Translations under genes and position numbers: made by a program | The notes under the pieces: generated by a model | Database searches by the model: none | Seen by the model: the letters and a program-made list of their open reading frames with translations, nothing else | What the model was told of the DNA's origin: nothing | Shown: positions 43,406-52,185 of the stretch, in pieces | How the letters are laid out: each line of letters starts with the position of its first letter | Numbering within the stretch: the stretch's first letter is position 1 | Assembly: GCF_014645555.1 (NCBI RefSeq) | Contig: NZ_BMLY01000001.1 | Location: 124,001-188,000, forward strand | DNA: 64,000 bases | From: Silvimonas amylolytica | GTDB taxonomy: Bacteria > Pseudomonadota > Gammaproteobacteria > Burkholderiales > Chitinibacteraceae | Direction: 5' to 3'

Positions 43406-44460
43406 CAGATCACGCCGCGGCGGCGCTGATCTTCTTCAATGGAATCAAACAGTGCTTTGAAATTACCCTCGCCAAAGCCTTCATTGCCCTTGCGCTGAAT
43501 GATTTCAAAGAACAGCGGGCCGATCACGGTGTCGGTGAAAATCTGGAGCAACAGGTCTTCGTGACCGGTTTTATCCATGGGTTCGCCATCAACCAGAATG
43601 CGGTTGCGTTGCAGTCGCGCCATGTCTTGATGATGATCCGGCAGGCGGCCCGGCAGTTGTTCGTAATACGTATCTGGCGTGTCCAGGAAGCGAATACCGT
43701 TGTCACGCAATTGCTCTACGGCTGCGTAGATATCGGCACTGGCCAGCGCGATGTGCTGAATGCCTTCGCCGTGATGCAACCGCAAATATTCCGCAATCTG
43801 GCTCTTGTCATCGGCCGATTCATTGATCGGAATGCGGATACGCCCACAGGGGCTGGTCATGGCGCGCGAATGCAGGCCCGTAGACTTGCCCTTGATGTCG
43901 AAATAACGAATCTCGCGGAAATTGAAGTAGTCCGCGTAGAAGTTGGCCCACAAGTCCATGTGTCCGCGCTCGACATTGTGGGTCAAGTGGTCGATCTCAG
44001 TCAGGCCGGCACCCGATGGATGCTGGTCTACGCCGGCAATGGGGCGAAAGTCCACGTCGTAAATCGTCTGCTGGCCGTAACGATCCACGAGGTAGACGAG
44101 CGCACCGCCAATGCCTTCAATGGCCGGAATCTGCAACTCCATCGGTCCTGCGCCGGACTCGACCAGCCTGGCGCCTTTCTTTTTGAGTTCTTCGACCGCA
44201 AAGGCCGCATCTTTGACGCGCAATGCAAAAGCGTTGGCGCTGGGCCCATGCGTGGCGGTAAAGCGCGAAGCCTGACTGGCGGGCTCGGCATTCAAAATGA
44301 AATTGATATCACCCTGACGATACAGCGTGACGTGCTTGCGACGGTGCTTTGCGATGGCGGTAAAGCCCAGTTGTTCAAACAGGGTAGCTAGCGCGGCAGG
44401 ATTGCTTGAAGCGTATTCAACAAATTCGAAGCCATCCGTGTTGAGCGGGTTTTCCCACAT
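43405..44460 (-). CDS. hppD: 4-hydroxyphenylpyruvate dioxygenase
   Basis: 351 residues, Fe(II) dioxygenase that turns 4-hydroxyphenylpyruvate into homogentisate. The iron ligands are in [13 protein letters not shown] (His), [10 protein letters not shown] (His) and [21 protein letters not shown] (Glu). The start ATG at 44460 ([17 protein letters not shown]) is standard. First gene of the hppD-hmgA-fahA-maiA operon, divergent from a LysR gene across a 143-base region with a perfect palindrome (44561-44578). Confidence 0.97.
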   Translation of the reverse strand: MWENPLNTDGFEFVEYASSNPAALATLFEQLGFTAIAKHRRKHVTLYRQGDINFILNAEPASQASRFTATHGPSANAFALRVKDAAFAVEELKKKGARLVESGAGPMELQIPAIEGIGGALVYLVDRYGQQTIYDVDFRPIAGVDQHPSGAGLTEIDHLTHNVERGHMDLWANFYADYFNFREIRYFDIKGKSTGLHSRAMTSPCGRIRIPINESADDKSQIAEYLRLHHGEGIQHIALASADIYAAVEQLRDNGIRFLDTPDTYYEQLPGRLPDHHQDMARLQRNRILVDGEPMDKTGHEDLLLQIFTDTVIGPLFFEIIQRKGNEGFGEGNFKALFDSIEEDQRRRGVI

Positions 44461-44560
44461 TGCGTTGCCTCCAGGGTGTTTGGTGCCGGCTTGTTGTGCG
44501 TCAGCTTGTGGCTACGTCTTGCCGGTCGGACATGCATTTCATTTCACCTTGTGCCCGTCT

Positions 44561-44578
44561 ATTATTCAAACGAATAAT
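44561..44578. promoter_or_regulatory. Perfect palindrome ATTATTC-N4-GAATAAT, likely regulator site
   Basis: The 7-bp perfect inverted repeat with AAAC spacer is in the intergenic region between hppD and the divergent LysR gene, 26 bases before the LysR start and about 100 before hppD. LysR-type regulators bind dyads of the T-N11-A kind and usually repress their own gene from such a position, so it is a good candidate operator. Confidence 0.6.
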
Positions 44579-44603
44579 TTCAATCAATTATCAAGAAAAA
44601 CTC

Positions 44604-45500
44604 ATGAATATTACTTTGCGGCAATTGCGGGCATTTCTGGCCGTTGCACATCATGGCGGGTTCACCGAAGCCGCGCGTGAGCTTAATCTGACGCAATCTG
44701 CACTAAGTTTGCTGGTGAAGGATCTTGAAACCGAGATCGGCTTCAAGTTGTTTGATCGCACCACCCGGCGCGTGGCGTTGTCTCAGCCCGGAGCGGAGTT
44801 TTTGCCTGCGGCCCGGCAAATTTTTGATGACCTGCAAAGTGCCGTTCGCAGCGCATCTGATCTGGCCACACTGGAAAAAGGCCAGGTGCGCGCCTGTGCG
44901 CCGCAGATTCTTGCCTGTACCTTGCTGGCGCCAGTGATCGCCCGTTATCAGCGGGAGCACCCCAAGGTGCAACTCAAACTCGTCGACACATTGCTGGAAG
45001 ACATGCTGGATCAGGTGGTCAGTGGCGAGGTCGATTTTGCCATCGGCCCGGATCGAAAAAACGATGCACATCTCACGCGCACACCCTTGTTTGGCAGTCC
45101 GTTTGCAGCGTGGTGCAGGGCAGACCACCCATTGGCGGTGCAACGGCACATCACCTGGAGTGATCTGCAGCAGTGGCCTTTGATTATCATGGAAAGCGAC
45201 TTCTCATCACGTCTGCTGCCAGAGTTGCAGGACGCACACCCGGGACTGCAACTTACGCCAGCGTGGACGGTCGCCTATGTCACATCCGGTTTGGGGCTGG
45301 CCGGCGCGGGGCTGGGTATTGTGATCGCGCCGGATTACGTAGCGCCGCTGGCCGGCGCGTTTCAGTTGCAGCGCATCGCGCTGGTAGAACCGGCATTGTC
45401 GCGAGAAATTTCTGTCTATCGACGGCCAGACCGGTCCTTGTCGCCAGCCGCAGCGAGATTTCTGGATGTTCTGAACGAAATAGTCGCCGGCCATCCGTAG
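44604..45500 (+). CDS. LysR-family transcriptional regulator, divergent from homogentisate operon
   Basis: About 298 residues. N-terminal winged helix-turn-helix (MNITLRQLRAFLAVAHHGGFTEAARELNLTQSALSLLVKDLE) and a C-terminal effector-binding domain. The ATG at 44604 is used; the longer frame back to 44460 overlaps the promoter region. The divergent arrangement suggests control of hppD-hmgA-fahA-maiA, with an aromatic intermediate as effector; this is inference from position. Its 3' end is followed by a long inverted repeat. Confidence 0.9.
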   Translation: MNITLRQLRAFLAVAHHGGFTEAARELNLTQSALSLLVKDLETEIGFKLFDRTTRRVALSQPGAEFLPAARQIFDDLQSAVRSASDLATLEKGQVRACAPQILACTLLAPVIARYQREHPKVQLKLVDTLLEDMLDQVVSGEVDFAIGPDRKNDAHLTRTPLFGSPFAAWCRADHPLAVQRHITWSDLQQWPLIIMESDFSSRLLPELQDAHPGLQLTPAWTVAYVTSGLGLAGAGLGIVIAPDYVAPLAGAFQLQRIALVEPALSREISVYRRPDRSLSPAAARFLDVLNEIVAGHP

Positions 45501-45607
45501 CATGCCTGCGCAAATTTCACCTGTTTTTGTGACTTGCCGCAATATTTTTCGAATTCAAAAAATATGGATGATATTCAATTGGTTGCAGTTGTTTTTGAAT
45601 GTTGATT

Positions 45608-45651
45608 CAATCAAGTACGCCACGCAATTCAATGCATGGCGTACTTGATTG
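45608..45651. terminator. Long stem-loop between LysR and acnA ends
   Basis: A perfect 15-bp inverted repeat (45608-45622 with 45637-45651, CAATCAAGTACGCCA) with a 14-base loop lies between convergent genes. It has no T run on either side, so it may stabilise mRNA ends or work with Rho; a bidirectional end point is the simplest reading. Confidence 0.6.
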
Positions 45652-45668
45652 CAGGTACCGCACAACGA

Positions 45669-48482
45669 TCACGCAGGCTGCAACAGCCCCCGCAACACGT
45701 AGGGCAAAATCCCGCCGTGCTTGTAGTACTCAACCTCAATTGGGGTGTCGATACGACACAGCACACTGATTGCCTCTTTGCGACCATCCTTGCGAGTGAT
45801 TTGCAGCTTCAGGTCTTGCTGTGGCTTCAGGTGCTCGTCCACCCCCAGTACGTCAAACGTTTCATCGCCAACAAGTTTCAGGCTTTCAGCCGAATCCGTG
45901 CCTTTGAATTGCAAGGGTAGAACGCCCATGCCAACCAGATTGCTACGGTGAATGCGTTCGAAGCTCTTGGCGACCACGGCCTTCACGCCCAGCAACAGCG
46001 TTCCCTTGGCCGCCCAGTCACGACTGGAACCGGTGCCATATTCCTCGCCAGCAAAGACAATGGTCGGGATGTGGTGTGACAGGTAATGCCGGGCGGCTTC
46101 ATAAACGGTGGTTTGCTGACCGTCGACCAGCGTGAATCCGCCCTCAACCCGCCCGCCATCCGCTTTGGGCGGAAGCATCATGTTCTTCACCCGCACGTTG
46201 GCAAAGGTGCCACGGATCATGACGTCATGATTGCCGCGCCGAGAGCCGTAACTATTGAAGTCCGGCCGGTTAACGCCATGTGCAACCAGATACTGGCCGG
46301 CTGGTGTTTTCTCGCCAAATGAACCCGCCGGGCTGATATGGTCGGTAGTGACCGAATCGCCCAGGATGAGCAAGGCTTTAGCGCCATTCACGTCACCAAT
46401 GCCGCTGGGTGTCATGGAGAAATGCTCAAAAAACGGTGGCCGGGCGATGTAGGTGGAGTCAGGCCAGTTGTAAACCTGACCTTCGGGCGCAGGGATCGCA
46501 TTCCATAGGTCCAGATCTTTCGTAAAATCACTATACAGTCGGCGAAACACATCCGGGTCCAGCGCATATTTCAGCAAGCTGGCGACTTCTTCGCTACCCG
46601 GCCAGATGTCTTTCAAATAGACCGGGTTGCCATCTTTGCCGTTACCTAGGGGTTCGTGGGTGAGATCGATATTCACCCGGCCGGCAATGGCAAATGCCAC
46701 CACGAGTGGCGGGCTGGCAAGGTAATTGGCGCGGATATTGGGGTGGATGCGTGCCTCGAAATTGCGGTTGCCCGATAGCACTGCCGCCGCTATGACATCA
46801 TTTTTGGTGATCGCCTCATTGAATTCGGGCGCCAGGTCGCCCGCATTGCCAATGCAGGTTGTACAGCCGTAGCCTGCCAGCGCAAAGCCCAGTTGCGCCA
46901 ACGGCTCCAGGAGTCTGGCCCTGGTCAGATACTCGGTGACCACGCGCGAACCCGGCGCAAGGCTGGTTTTGATGTGCGGATCAACGCCCAGGCCCTTTTC
47001 GACCGCCTTTTTGGCAAGCAAACCCGCCGCCAGCAAGACACCCGGATTGGAGGTGTTGGTGCAACTGGTGATGGCCGCAATCAGCACATCCCCGTTACCC
47101 AGGTCAGTACGTGCATGCGGAGGCACTATCCGGCTGGATGTCGGGTGATTGCCGATCATCTCTGCCTTGTTGGCTTCCGAGCCAGCCTCGTCCAGCAGGT
47201 TGTCAGCAGCAGGGCTGGCGGATACGAAACCAAGGCCGATGCGGCGCTTCAGGTCATCCTCCGTCTTGCCAAAGCCGTTTTCCGCGACCGGTGCTACAAA
47301 GAGCGCCTCAAACTTCTTTTTCATATCAGGCAATGCGATCCGGTCTTGCGGGCGCTTGGGCCCGGCCAGACTGGGCGTGACGTCATGCAGGTTCAGTTTG
47401 ACCACCCGGGTGTAATCGATCTGCCCGTGCAGGGGCACACCAAATAAACCCTGTGCTTTGAAATAGGCTTCAAAGGTGGCAATTTCCTGTTCGGTTCGAC
47501 CCGTACCCTTGAGATAAGCAATGGTTTTCTCATCAACGGGAAAGAACCCCATGGTTGCACCGTACTCTGGCGCCATATTGCCAATAGTGGCCCGGTCTAC
47601 AACCGACAGACTGGCAGTGCCTTCGCCAAAGAACTCGACAAATTTGCCAACCACTTTTTCTTTGCGCAGTAACTCGGTGACAGTCAGCACCAGATCCGTC
47701 GCCGTGACGCCCTCATGTAACTTGCCGGATAGTTCTACGCCAATCACATCTGGTGTGAGGAAGTAAACCGGCTGACCCAGCATGCCCGCCTCGGCCTCAA
47801 TACCGCCTACGCCCCAGCCCACCACACCAACGCCATTGATCATGGTGGTGTGGCTGTCCGTGCCAACAAGCGTGTCGGGATAAACCAGGCCGTCTTTGAT
47901 CTGCACGCCGCGGAACAGGTATTCCAGGTTCACCTGATGCACGATACCAATGCCGGGTGGCACCACCTTGAACGTATCAAACGCTTGCATGCCCCACTTC
48001 ATGAACTGGTAGCGCTCAGTGTTGCGCTTGAACTCCATTTCCATATTCAGACGTAGTGCATTGGGCGTGCCGTAGTAGTCGACCTGCACGGAGTGATCAA
48101 CCACCAGATCCACTGGCACCAGGGGCTCGATCACCTTGGGGTCTTTGCCCAGTTTGTCTGCAACGTTGCGCATGGCGGCCAGGTCAGCCAGCAATGGCAC
48201 ACCAGTAAAGTCTTGCAGCACGACACGCGCTACCACAAAAGGGATTTCCTCAGTGCGCTGCGCGGTCGGGCCCCAATTGGCTAACTGCCGGACGTGTTCT
48301 GGCGTGATTTTTTGGTCATCGCAATTGCGCAAGACGGATTCCAGTACGACGCGAATCGATACGGGGAGGCGGCTGATCGGGCCAATACCAGCACTTTCCA
48401 GGGCCGGCAGGCTGTAATACTGCAATTGGCGGCCATCCATGGTTTTTAGGGACTTGAGCGTGTGATGCAGGTCATGCGGCAT
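45669..48482 (-). CDS. acnA: Aconitate hydratase A
   Basis: 937 residues, longer than the usual 890-905 of AcnA. The 4Fe-4S ligands are in SCTNTSNP and [31 protein letters not shown] and [12 protein letters not shown] are family motifs. It interconverts citrate and isocitrate. The extra length is partly a segment with [18 protein letters not shown]. It is preceded (5' side) by a 163-base gap to the NAD(P)H oxidoreductase end. A second, unrelated aconitase (acnB) lies at 52186-54771. Confidence 0.96.
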   Translation of the reverse strand: MPHDLHHTLKSLKTMDGRQLQYYSLPALESAGIGPISRLPVSIRVVLESVLRNCDDQKITPEHVRQLANWGPTAQRTEEIPFVVARVVLQDFTGVPLLADLAAMRNVADKLGKDPKVIEPLVPVDLVVDHSVQVDYYGTPNALRLNMEMEFKRNTERYQFMKWGMQAFDTFKVVPPGIGIVHQVNLEYLFRGVQIKDGLVYPDTLVGTDSHTTMINGVGVVGWGVGGIEAEAGMLGQPVYFLTPDVIGVELSGKLHEGVTATDLVLTVTELLRKEKVVGKFVEFFGEGTASLSVVDRATIGNMAPEYGATMGFFPVDEKTIAYLKGTGRTEQEIATFEAYFKAQGLFGVPLHGQIDYTRVVKLNLHDVTPSLAGPKRPQDRIALPDMKKKFEALFVAPVAENGFGKTEDDLKRRIGLGFVSASPAADNLLDEAGSEANKAEMIGNHPTSSRIVPPHARTDLGNGDVLIAAITSCTNTSNPGVLLAAGLLAKKAVEKGLGVDPHIKTSLAPGSRVVTEYLTRARLLEPLAQLGFALAGYGCTTCIGNAGDLAPEFNEAITKNDVIAAAVLSGNRNFEARIHPNIRANYLASPPLVVAFAIAGRVNIDLTHEPLGNGKDGNPVYLKDIWPGSEEVASLLKYALDPDVFRRLYSDFTKDLDLWNAIPAPEGQVYNWPDSTYIARPPFFEHFSMTPSGIGDVNGAKALLILGDSVTTDHISPAGSFGEKTPAGQYLVAHGVNRPDFNSYGSRRGNHDVMIRGTFANVRVKNMMLPPKADGGRVEGGFTLVDGQQTTVYEAARHYLSHHIPTIVFAGEEYGTGSSRDWAAKGTLLLGVKAVVAKSFERIHRSNLVGMGVLPLQFKGTDSAESLKLVGDETFDVLGVDEHLKPQQDLKLQITRKDGRKEAISVLCRIDTPIEVEYYKHGGILPYVLRGLLQPA

Positions 48483-48645
48483 GAGAAAACTCCAGGGGCA
48501 GCAGGCACAGCGCCAGTACGAATGCGACCGTCATTTATGCTGCAGGTTCGACGTGGTTACAAACCATCTTTGTCGATGCCGCCGCAAAACCCAAGCCCTG
48601 ACCGGCAACCCGGCCAGATGACCGAGCAGACAGAACGCCTGATGA

Positions 48646-49314
48646 TCAATAACGACCCGCGCCCACGGGTGTTTCGGCCTCAAGGTCGGCCAGGCGGGTG
48701 GCCCATTCCTGCAGCCAGGCCTGTCGCTGCGTTTGATCCACCTTCGATGCGGAGTAGTAAATCTGTGGCCTGAGCACCTCAAAACCCACAAATTCCAGCA
48801 TGCCGCGCTGGATCGGCCGCAATACGGCGTTGATATCACCGTTAGAGCCGTCCGGTTTGTAGGCGTCTGCGCCAGCGCCGGTGGTGACAGAAAGCAGCGC
48901 TCGCTTGCCCCGCAACATACCGTCTTCGTACATGTGGCCATAACCGTAGACGCTGCCCATGGCAAACACGCGATCCACCCAGCCCTTGAGAATGGCCGGC
49001 ACGCTGAACCACCAGAGCGGAAACTGCCAGATCATCAGATCTGCCCACTTCAGTTTGGCAATCTCACTGGCCACGTCAGGGGCGAAACCTTCGTGTTCTG
49101 TGGCATGCATTTCTTCGAACTGCAGCTTGAGAAAGTCCGGATTCTTGACTGTGGTGAAATTGCGGCGACTGGAGACAGGGTCGAACTGCATGGCATACAG
49201 ATCGCTGACTTTGACTTCGTGACCCAGTTCGGTCAGCGTTTTGACGGTGATGTCGCGCAGCGCACCATTGAAGCTATCGGCCTCCGGGTGGGCGTAAACC
49301 AGCAGGATTTTCAT
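48646..49314 (-). CDS. NAD(P)H-dependent flavin oxidoreductase (KefF/NQO1-like)
   Basis: About 222 residues. Flavodoxin-like fold with MKILLVYAHPEADSFNGAL (FMN/FAD phosphate binding), LMIWQFPLWWFSVPAILKGWVDRVFAMGSVYG and LLSVTTGAGADAY. It belongs to the NAD(P)H quinone oxidoreductase family that reduces quinones by two electrons. The ATG at 49314 with AAGGAAATATC before it is chosen. It follows the SDR gene on the same strand after a GC-rich hairpin. The substrate is unknown. Confidence 0.88.
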   Translation of the reverse strand: MKILLVYAHPEADSFNGALRDITVKTLTELGHEVKVSDLYAMQFDPVSSRRNFTTVKNPDFLKLQFEEMHATEHEGFAPDVASEIAKLKWADLMIWQFPLWWFSVPAILKGWVDRVFAMGSVYGYGHMYEDGMLRGKRALLSVTTGAGADAYKPDGSNGDINAVLRPIQRGMLEFVGFEVLRPQIYYSASKVDQTQRQAWLQEWATRLADLEAETPVGAGRY

Positions 49315-49344
49315 GATATTTCCTTTCTCTTGATTGGGTGACCT

Positions 49345-49377
49345 ATCGCGCGCCCGATGCAAAAACGGGCGCGCGAT
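49345..49377 (-). terminator. GC-rich hairpin between SDR and oxidoreductase genes
   Basis: A perfect 12-bp stem (49345-49356 with 49366-49377, CGCGCGCCCG) with a 9-base loop lies just after the SDR stop. No T tract follows on the minus strand, so it could be an intra-operon processing or stabilising element in place of a full terminator. Confidence 0.55.
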
Positions 49378-49386
49378 TCGTTGTGG

Positions 49387-50103
49387 TTAGCGCGCGCCGC
49401 CATCGATATCGATCAGTGCGCCGGCCGTAAACCCGTTGGTGACCACAAATTCGATGGCTTGCGCCACTTCATCAGAGGTGCCCACGCGCCCGACATGCAG
49501 ACCCTTCGCAATGCTGTCGAACAAACCGTTTTTGGCTTCTGGCGCAAAGTCGTCATACACCGGGGTGTCAATCAAGCCCGGGGAGATGACATTAACCCGG
49601 ATCGGCGCCAGTTCCTTGGCTAGCGCCTGCCCCATCTGGGTGATTGCGCCATTGACTGCCGCCAGACCTGCAGTGCCTGCAATAGCGACGCGAGACGCCG
49701 CGCCTGCGAGCAGGGTGATCGATCCGTCCTTGCGCAGGTGTGGCAATGCTGCGCGGATGGAACGCCAATAGCCGAGCGCCTTTTGTTCAAACGCCTTGGC
49801 AAGTGCCGTGCCATCAATGTCGCGAATGGATCCCCATGCGGCACTGCTGGATGCGGTAATGATCAAGTGATCGATATGCCCCAGTGTGGCGAAGAGGCGT
49901 TTGAGGGATTCCTCGTCAGAGAAATCAACGGTATAAGCGCCGGCCTTGCCGTTGATGTGTTTCAGGGCGGCATCCAGCCTGGTCTGTGAACGGCCAGCGA
50001 CAATCACTTCGGCGCCCAATAGGGCTAGCCGCTGCGCCGCTGCCAGACCCATTCCGTTGCTACCACCAATAATCAGAACACGTTGATTTTGCAGGTTTTC
50101 CAT
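49387..50103 (-). CDS. SDR family protein lacking the catalytic Tyr-x3-Lys
   Basis: About 238 residues. The Rossmann TGxxxGxG-like motif IIGGSNGMGLAAAQRL and the DVxD-equivalent VDFSDEES are present, and SRVAIAGTAGLAAVNGAITQMGQALAKEL aligns with the catalytic region, but the Tyr of YxxxK is Val and the Lys is Ile. PGLIDTPVYDDF and GGAR close the fold. GGAGG lies before two ATG codons (50106 and 50103); the second has better spacing. It may bind cofactor without reductase activity or use another mechanism. It is divergent from the LysR gene at 50227. Confidence 0.82.
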   Translation of the reverse strand: MENLQNQRVLIIGGSNGMGLAAAQRLALLGAEVIVAGRSQTRLDAALKHINGKAGAYTVDFSDEESLKRLFATLGHIDHLIITASSSAAWGSIRDIDGTALAKAFEQKALGYWRSIRAALPHLRKDGSITLLAGAASRVAIAGTAGLAAVNGAITQMGQALAKELAPIRVNVISPGLIDTPVYDDFAPEAKNGLFDSIAKGLHVGRVGTSDEVAQAIEFVVTNGFTAGALIDIDGGAR

Positions 50104-50226
50104 CATGACCTCCGGTGAGTGGCCCCGCGACTGGGGGAGTGAGGTCAGCATAAAATTCCGTCATGAATTCGTGAAATGGATTATCGTTATTTAAGGTATT
50201 CATCCAGTAAATAGTATGGAGCAGAC

Positions 50227-51141
50227 ATGAACCTTGCCCGCCTTGATCTCAATCTGCTGACATCACTGGATGTCTTGCTGGCGGAGTGCAATGTCACACG
50301 CGCGGCAGGGCGGTTAAATTTGTCGCAACCCGCGCTATCGAACCAGCTCAAGCAACTACGCGCCTTGTTTGATGATCCGCTACTGGTGCCAGGTGGTCCG
50401 CGCGGCATGTTGCCGACACCCCGGGCGCTAGCCCTGCAAGAGCCGCTGCGTGACTATCTGGCGCAACTGATTGCTCTGGTGGCCGAGCAGAAGGGATTTG
50501 ATCCAGCCGCCGCAACCCGCACCTGGCGGCTGGCGGCTTCTGATGCCGTACATTCGGTGGTCATCCCCGGGCTGTTGCGGCGCCTGCGGGCCAAGGCCCC
50601 CGGGTGCCGGTTGGCCTTGTTGCAGCCCACGCCCAATCTGTTACTGGAAATGGCCAGCACCAATGAGGTTGATCTGGTGCTGGCCTCGCAGCCCTCCATG
50701 CCAGATCAACTAAAACACCGCGAGCTTTACAAGGAGCGCTTTGTTTGTGTGATGCGCAAAGATCACCCTTTGGCGGGTGCGCCGCTAGATCTGGATTCCT
50801 TCTGCGCAGCATCGCATCTGTTGTCATCCACTTCAGGTGGCAAATTTGAAGGTATTGTGGACGATACGCTGGCCGCGCTCGGGCGTACCCGCCACGTCAT
50901 GCTGTCTGTGCCCAGCTTCTTGCTGGTGCCCTCGTTGCTGGCCAATAGCGATTTGATCTCAACCGTGCCCTTGCGGATGGCTCGCACCTGGCAAGACCGC
51001 GTCACCTTGCTGGCACCGCCTTGCGAAATTGCCGGGTTCTCAATGGAAATGGGGTGGCATCCGCGCAATCATGCCGATCCGGCTTTGCGTTGGTTGCGCG
51101 AACAAATCATGGAAGTAGTGAGCGAAGAACTGGTTGCCTAA
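50227..51141 (+). CDS. LysR-family transcriptional regulator
   Basis: 304 residues. MNLARLDLNLLTSLDVLLAECNVTRAAGRLNLSQPALSNQLKQL is a NodD/SyrM-like variant of the LysR winged helix-turn-helix, and the rest is a periplasmic-binding-like effector domain. Divergent from the SDR/oxidoreductase unit with a 123-base gap, so it probably controls that unit. It runs convergently into the next LysR gene with a 4-base overlap (51138-51141). Confidence 0.9.
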   Translation: MNLARLDLNLLTSLDVLLAECNVTRAAGRLNLSQPALSNQLKQLRALFDDPLLVPGGPRGMLPTPRALALQEPLRDYLAQLIALVAEQKGFDPAAATRTWRLAASDAVHSVVIPGLLRRLRAKAPGCRLALLQPTPNLLLEMASTNEVDLVLASQPSMPDQLKHRELYKERFVCVMRKDHPLAGAPLDLDSFCAASHLLSSTSGGKFEGIVDDTLAALGRTRHVMLSVPSFLLVPSLLANSDLISTVPLRMARTWQDRVTLLAPPCEIAGFSMEMGWHPRNHADPALRWLREQIMEVVSEELVA

Positions 51142-52022
51142 GCCGTTGCCACAAGTTCCAGCCATTGGCAAAACGCGCCAATGGCGGGGTCGTCCATCAT
51201 CAGTCGCGGCACAATCCAGCAAAACCCGCGTACTGGCACCACCGGCGCGGGCAGGGCGATCATGAGTTCGCCGCTGTCAATTTCAGACTGCATCATGGGG
51301 AGCGGGCCCAGTGTGACGCCCAGGCCGTTCATGGCGGCCTGCAAGGTAAAGTGAAAATGGTCGAACTGTAATGTGGCGGCAGGCTTGAGGTCTGGCACGC
51401 CTGCCAGCGTCAGCCAGCGTTGCCAGGCGGTTGGGCGTGCATCTGCATACAACAGGGTGTGACGCGCCAGGTCAGCCGGGCGATGGATGGGTGACTGTTT
51501 ATACAGCGCCGGACTGCAGAGCAAAACTTCGCGCTCTTCCAGAAAAGGTTTGGCGACAAAACCCGGCCAGTCACCCGGGCCCCGGCGAATCGCCAGGTCA
51601 AACGGGGTATCGATCCGGCTGATGTCGCGATCGGAAGTCATGATGCGCAAGTCGATGTCCGGGTGTGCCGCTCTAAAACCGGCCAGCCGCGGCAGCAGCC
51701 AGTGCAAGGCAAACGTGGGTGTCGAGTTGATGGTGAGCCGGCGCTGCCGGTCTGGCTGTAGTAATTGCGCCGTGGCGCTGGAGATCAGATCCAGCCCGTC
51801 TTGCACCTGCACGAGGTACCGCCAGCCGGCGTCGGTCAGCTTGACACGACCACCGGCACGCTCAAACAACTGCACATTCAGCCATTCTTCGAGTTGTTTG
51901 ATCTGCTTGCTCACAGCGCCATGCGTCACAAACAGTTCGTTGGCAGCGGCGGAAAAGCTTTCCAGGCGGGCTGCAGACTCGAATGCGCGCAATGCGTTCA
52001 GGGGAGGGAGGGCTTGACTCAT
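51138..52022 (-). CDS. LysR-family transcriptional regulator, GcvA type
   Basis: About 294 residues. MSQALPPLNALRAFESAARLESFSAAANELFVTHGAVSKQIKQLE is the GcvA-like subgroup of LysR regulators. The C-terminal effector domain includes LLPRLAGFRAAHPDIDLRIMTS and RRGPGDWPGF. The ATG at 52022 is taken. It is divergent from acnB with 163 bases between starts; the pair may be a regulator and target, but this is only positional. Confidence 0.9.
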   Translation of the reverse strand: MSQALPPLNALRAFESAARLESFSAAANELFVTHGAVSKQIKQLEEWLNVQLFERAGGRVKLTDAGWRYLVQVQDGLDLISSATAQLLQPDRQRRLTINSTPTFALHWLLPRLAGFRAAHPDIDLRIMTSDRDISRIDTPFDLAIRRGPGDWPGFVAKPFLEEREVLLCSPALYKQSPIHRPADLARHTLLYADARPTAWQRWLTLAGVPDLKPAATLQFDHFHFTLQAAMNGLGVTLGPLPMMQSEIDSGELMIALPAPVVPVRGFCWIVPRLMMDDPAIGAFCQWLELVATA

Positions 52023-52185
52023 GCTGTGAGTATATCTCACAAGCCGTGTAGCGATTACTCGTTTGAACAGCAGGGTTATTGCGCGTATTCTGCCACGCAG
52101 AACGGTTGTCAGAGCCTGCAGGAATATTGGCGGCAACCGTGCCACGTCTGGTTTTTGCGGCACCTTTACACTCAGGAAGAACACC

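Noticed and set aside
49345-49377. Strong Rho-independent terminator between the SDR and oxidoreductase genes
   Set aside because: The stem is strong but no T tract follows on the minus strand, so I kept it only as a hairpin with lower confidence.
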